Positions 33,451 through 36,110 of a DNA stretch of 36,110 nt are shown here, one piece after another. The notes beneath the pieces are model-generated. The model had not been told where the DNA came from and did no database searches. It saw nothing but the letters and a program-made list of their open reading frames with translations. Each line of letters starts with the position of its first letter. The first letter of the stretch is position 1. Position numbers and translations under genes: made by a program. The stretch comes from an uncultured Oscillibacter sp. (GTDB taxonomy: Bacteria > Bacillota > Clostridia > Oscillospirales > Oscillospiraceae): contig CAJUDW010000024.1 in the NCBI GenBank assembly GCA_910584995.1, positions 1-36,110 of the forward strand, read 5' to 3'.

Positions 33451-33600
33451 TCCCTCCCTGCCCTTCCCACCGCAGCACCGGAAATATCCCGGAAAAACAG
33501 ATGCCGCCGGCACAGCCGGGAACCCGCAAGCCGCGGATTCCCAACCGGTTGGCCTGGCGCCTGCGGGGCGTTCTGCTGATCACCGTTTACCCGCGTGATG

Positions 33601-33606
33601 TATAAT
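33601..33606 (+). promoter_or_regulatory. Candidate -10 box upstream of kduI
   Basis: A consensus TATAAT lies 172 bp before kduI, but the -35 region (GATCAC at 17 bp) is weak, as expected for an activator-dependent promoter. Confidence 0.4.
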
Positions 33607-33693
33607 CGCCGGAAAAGCTAGGGCAGAAGGCCGGGCCGCCTTCAGGAGATATCCGGATTGTGCATAAACCGTCCGAAAAAAGCCATAGGCTTT

Positions 33694-33714
33694 TCTCCCG
33701 GGAGAGGATATACT
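33694..33714 (+). promoter_or_regulatory. Palindrome next to a second candidate -10 upstream of kduI
   Basis: TCTCCCGGGAGA (33694-33705) is perfectly palindromic and lies three bases before TATACT (33709-33714). The -35 is weak. It is a candidate operator/promoter closer to kduI than the TATAAT at 33601. Confidence 0.4.
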
Positions 33715-33777
33715 GGAAAATGGAAATATTCGAATAAACCACCGGAAATCTGGAATGAAATCAGGAGTGAAGCTGCC

Positions 33778-34614
33778 ATGAATTTTGATGTACGCTACGC
33801 CAACCACCCGGAGGACTCCAAGCGGTACGATACCCAGGAACTGCGCCGCCACTACCACATCCGCCGTGTCTTTACGGCAGACGAAATCAACCTCACCTAT
33901 TCCCATCAGGATCGGATCATTGCCGGAGGCGTAATGCCGGTGAAGGAACCCCTGGCCCTGGGTACCTGCAAGGAACTGGCCGCCCCCTATTTCCTGGCCC
34001 GCCGGGAGATGGGCGTCATCAACGTAGGCGGCCCCGGCGTGATAACCATCGACGGGCAGGCCCATACCCTCAACGGCAAGGACGGCATCTACATCGGCAT
34101 GGGGGCCAAAGAACTGGCGTTCCGGTCCCTGGACAAAGGGAACCCGGCGAAATTCTACTTAAATTCCTGTCCCGCCCACCGCACCTGCCCTACGGTGCTG
34201 ATCCCCATGGACAAGGCCCGCTATAACCACCTGGGCAGCCAGGAAACCGTCAACGAGCGGATTCTCCGCCAGTATATCCATCCGGCGGTATGTGAAAGCT
34301 GCCAGCTGAGCATGGGCATGACCGCCCTGCTGCCGGGGAACGTATGGAATACCATGCCCTGCCACACCCACGAACGGCGGATGGAGGTCTATTTCTACTT
34401 TGAAATCGCCCCGGATCAGGCGGTATTCCACATGATGGGCCAGGGCCAGGAGACCCGACACATCGTCATGCGGAACGAGGAAGCCGTCATCTCCCCCAGC
34501 TGGTCCATCCACAGCGGTGTGGGCACCAGCAACTACACCTTTATCTGGGGCATGTGCGGCGAGAACCAGGATTTTGACGACATGGACGGCATCCCCACCG
34601 CCTCCCTGCTGTAA
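33778..34614 (+). CDS. kduI: 5-keto-4-deoxyuronate isomerase (4-deoxy-L-threo-5-hexosulose-uronate ketol-isomerase)
   Basis: Isomerises 4-deoxy-5-keto uronate (DKI), formed from unsaturated uronates, to 3-deoxy-D-glycero-2,5-hexodiulosonate (DKII). At 278 aa it has the same length as the E. coli enzyme, and the zinc ligands fall at the same numbers: His196, His198 and Glu203 in CHTHERRMEVYFYF, and His245 in SWSIHSG. The start at 33778 (AGGAG ten bases upstream) is chosen over an in-frame ATG at 33658. It is the first gene of a kduI-kduD pair. Confidence 0.97.
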   Translation: MNFDVRYANHPEDSKRYDTQELRRHYHIRRVFTADEINLTYSHQDRIIAGGVMPVKEPLALGTCKELAAPYFLARREMGVINVGGPGVITIDGQAHTLNGKDGIYIGMGAKELAFRSLDKGNPAKFYLNSCPAHRTCPTVLIPMDKARYNHLGSQETVNERILRQYIHPAVCESCQLSMGMTALLPGNVWNTMPCHTHERRMEVYFYFEIAPDQAVFHMMGQGQETRHIVMRNEEAVISPSWSIHSGVGTSNYTFIWGMCGENQDFDDMDGIPTASLL

Positions 34615-34638
34615 GGCCCGGGAACAGGAGGCGCATCA

Positions 34639-35433
34639 ATGAACAATCTGTTTGATCTCACAGGGAAAATTGCTTTGATCACCGGCGGCGCACACTCCAT
34701 CGGGTTCGCCCTGGGGGTGGGCCTCGCCCAGGCGGGGGCCGTGATCTGCTTCAACTGCTCCAATCCGGAGAGCCGGGACCGGGGCCTCGCCGCCTACCGG
34801 GAGGCGGGCGTGGAGGCCCACGGGTATGTGGCGGACGTCACCGACGAGGAGGCCGTCCGGGCCCTGGTGGAACAAATCCAACAGGAAGTGGGTGTTATCG
34901 ACATCCTGGTGAACAACGCCGGGGTGATCAAGCGGATCCCCATGCTGGAAACCACCGTGGAGGACTTCGCCAAAGTGGTGGACGTGGATCTGGTGGCTCC
35001 CTTCATCGTCAGCAAGGCTGTGCTGCCGGGTATGATTGCCAAAGGCCGGGGGAAGATCATCAACATCTGTTCCATGATGAGCGAACTAGGCCGGGAGACC
35101 GTCTCCGCCTACGCCGCCGCCAAGGGGGGACTGAAGATGCTGACCCGGAACATCTGCTCCGAATTCGGCGGGGCTAACATCCAGTGCAACGGCATTGGCC
35201 CCGGCTACATTGCCACCCAGCAGACGGAGCCCCTGCGTTGCCGCCAGCCGGACGGCAGCCGCCATCCCTTCGACCAATTCATCCTCTCCAAGACCCCTGC
35301 CGGCCGCTGGGGCACCACCGACGACCTAGTGGGCCCCGCCGTCTTTCTGGCCTCCGACGCCTCCAATTTTGTCAATGGCCACATCCTGTATGTGGACGGC
35401 GGCATCCTGGCCTACATCGGCAAACAGCCGTAA
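34639..35433 (+). CDS. kduD: 2-keto-3-deoxygluconate 5-dehydrogenase, SDR family
   Basis: NAD(H)-dependent short-chain dehydrogenase that reduces DKII to 2-keto-3-deoxygluconate. It is 264 aa, with the cofactor loop TGGAHSIG, NNAG, and the catalytic Ser145, Tyr158 and Lys162 (SAYAAAKGG). The C-terminal VNGHILYVDGGILAYIG is typical. It starts 24 bp after kduI, so the pair is an operon whose product enters KdgK in the neighbouring operon. Gluconate 5-dehydrogenase is a close relative, but the kduI neighbour decides. Confidence 0.92.
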   Translation: MNNLFDLTGKIALITGGAHSIGFALGVGLAQAGAVICFNCSNPESRDRGLAAYREAGVEAHGYVADVTDEEAVRALVEQIQQEVGVIDILVNNAGVIKRIPMLETTVEDFAKVVDVDLVAPFIVSKAVLPGMIAKGRGKIINICSMMSELGRETVSAYAAAKGGLKMLTRNICSEFGGANIQCNGIGPGYIATQQTEPLRCRQPDGSRHPFDQFILSKTPAGRWGTTDDLVGPAVFLASDASNFVNGHILYVDGGILAYIGKQP

Positions 35434-35632
35434 CGCGGCCTGTCCCCAAAGCCCACTGGAATAATTTGCTGCCCGCAGACAGCAAAAAAGTTCAATCGTT
35501 TTTCCTGCGGCATATATGCGGGGGAAAACACTTTCCGTGAAGCGATCACCGGATTGCCGGCCAAAGGCGGGCAGACGGGGCGCACAGCGAAGCGGAGCCT
35601 TTTCAAATACGGCCCAAAGAAGAAGCCCTCCG

Positions 35633-35664
35633 ACGGGGCAACTCCCATAAGGAAGTTGCCCCGT
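35633..35664. other. Hairpin in the kduD-recombinase interval
   Basis: ACGGGGCAACT (35633-35643) and AGTTGCCCCGT (35654-35664) form a perfect 11-bp stem with a 10-nt loop. There is no T tract. It lies in the 284-bp gap after kduD, which otherwise shows no gene, and is a possible element-end structure or weak terminator. Confidence 0.5.
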
Positions 35665-35701
35665 GGGCAGCTGTGCCCGTAAGTGAAAATCATTCGATTG
35701 G

Positions 35702-35732
35702 GACGGTGTAGCTTCGGTTACGCCGTCTTTTT
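35702..35732 (+). terminator. UUCG-loop terminator overlapping the recombinase stop
   Basis: An 11-bp stem (35702-35712 with 35717-35727, two G·U pairs) closed by C(TTCG)G is followed by TTTTT. It faces the plus direction, so it would stop kduD read-through, although part of it is coding sequence of the minus-strand recombinase. Confidence 0.6.
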
Positions 35733-36110
35733 CTTGCGCTTCTGTATAGAGTTATAGTAGGCCAGATATTCCCGTTCCAGTGTTTCCGGCTCCGGCGCAA
35801 CCCACAGGCCAATGGTGTTGTAGTGGATGTCCACCTGCTGGTGTCGCTTGCCGTTCAGCTTTTCAGGCTTGGATACTACGATTTTGTCAATGAACTCGTG
35901 GACGATTTCAGGCGTCAGTTCCGTCAGCCGGGTCACTTTCCTTGCCTGCTCAATGAAATGCTGCAAAGCGGCGGCCTTGTCCGTAGTAGTCTCCAACTCG
36001 GTTTCCAGTGCGGGAATAATCTCTTTGAGTTGCTTCTGCTCATTCTCCAGGGATACCGAAAAGGTGGCGAATCGCCCCTCGGAAATCAGCCCCTTGGACA
36101 TATCCTCGTA
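35718..36110 (-). CDS. Large serine recombinase, C-terminal part (5' end outside window)
   Basis: The frame stays open to the window edge, so only the last 130 residues are present. They show a coiled-coil segment (LENEQKQLKEIIPALETELE) and the DUF4368-type ending LTPEIVHEFIDKIVVSKPEKLNGKRHQQVDIHYNTIGLW. This is typical of the C-terminus of transposon- and conjugative-element serine recombinases of Clostridia (TndX/Tn4451-like). Base composition is visibly lower in GC than the kdu genes. The catalytic Ser domain lies outside, so intactness cannot be judged. Confidence 0.88.
   Translation of the reverse strand, partial: YEDMSKGLISEGRFATFSVSLENEQKQLKEIIPALETELETTTDKAAALQHFIEQARKVTRLTELTPEIVHEFIDKIVVSKPEKLNGKRHQQVDIHYNTIGLWVAPEPETLEREYLAYYNSIQKRKKKTA

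Noticed and set aside
1..36110. CRISPR arrays, tRNA genes or complete insertion sequences
   Set aside because: No regularly spaced repeats, no tRNA-like T-arm and acceptor patterns, and no transposase apart from the partial serine recombinase at the right edge were seen.

Overview
The window comes from a high-GC, Gram-positive anaerobe of the Clostridia. The gut Oscillospiraceae (Flavonifractor/Oscillibacter/Lawsonibacter-like) fit best. The evidence is the rapZ-yvcK-whiA block beside hprK, a DUF4364 regulator, a DUF3048 lipoprotein, a cysteine-rich clostridial protein with a sporulation-like promoter, strong AGGAGG ribosome sites, and roughly 60% GC with strongly GC-ending codons. Placement below class is inference.

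Layout. (1) Positions 1-5733: the 3' end of leuS, then a divergent mannitol locus (mtlD on -, the fused PTS transporter mtlA on +) and an iron-containing alcohol dehydrogenase on -. (2) Positions 6012-15931: a co-directional housekeeping run, hprK - ROK kinase - murB - rapZ - yvcK - whiA - C_GCAxxG_C_C protein - dnaE. It has a good promoter at its head and a bidirectional terminator at its end. (3) Positions 15975-18777: a DUF4364 regulator on -, a DUF3048 lipoprotein on +, and a cysteine-rich conserved clostridial protein on +. (4) Positions 19251-35433: a uronate-catabolism island. The minus-strand operon is dctP-dctQ-dctM-uxuA-uxuB, followed by a GntR/FCD regulator and a KdgF-like cupin. 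The plus-strand operon is KDPG aldolase - kdgK - uxaC - MFS transporter. Next come a SLOG/DUF1273 gene overlapping an AraC regulator, and then kduI-kduD. (5) Positions 35718-36110: the C-terminal end of a large serine recombinase on -, lower in GC, marking a probable mobile-element boundary.

How it works together. A TRAP transporter would import (unsaturated) hexuronates. UxaC, UxuB and UxuA take glucuronate to 2-keto-3-deoxygluconate (KDG). KdgF, KduI and KduD take 4-deoxy-5-keto uronate, the product of polysaccharide lyases, to the same KDG. KdgK phosphorylates it and the aldolase cleaves KDPG to pyruvate and glyceraldehyde-3-phosphate. A shared operator with a GTATAC core lies in the promoters of the TRAP/uxu operon, the kdg/uxaC operon and the GntR gene itself. 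It resembles the known UxuR/ExuR operator, so the island looks like a small self-regulated regulon. No polysaccharide lyase or glycoside hydrolase is present, so the oligosaccharide-cleaving step must be elsewhere.

The most interesting non-textbook signals are a GC hairpin between the Shine-Dalgarno and the start codon of uxaC that would restore normal spacing when folded, the three-promoter GTATAC operator set, a C-terminal extra domain on the KDPG aldolase, a SLOG gene translationally coupled to an AraC regulator, and a decayed cupin-like remnant. I saw no tRNA, rRNA, CRISPR array or complete insertion sequence.
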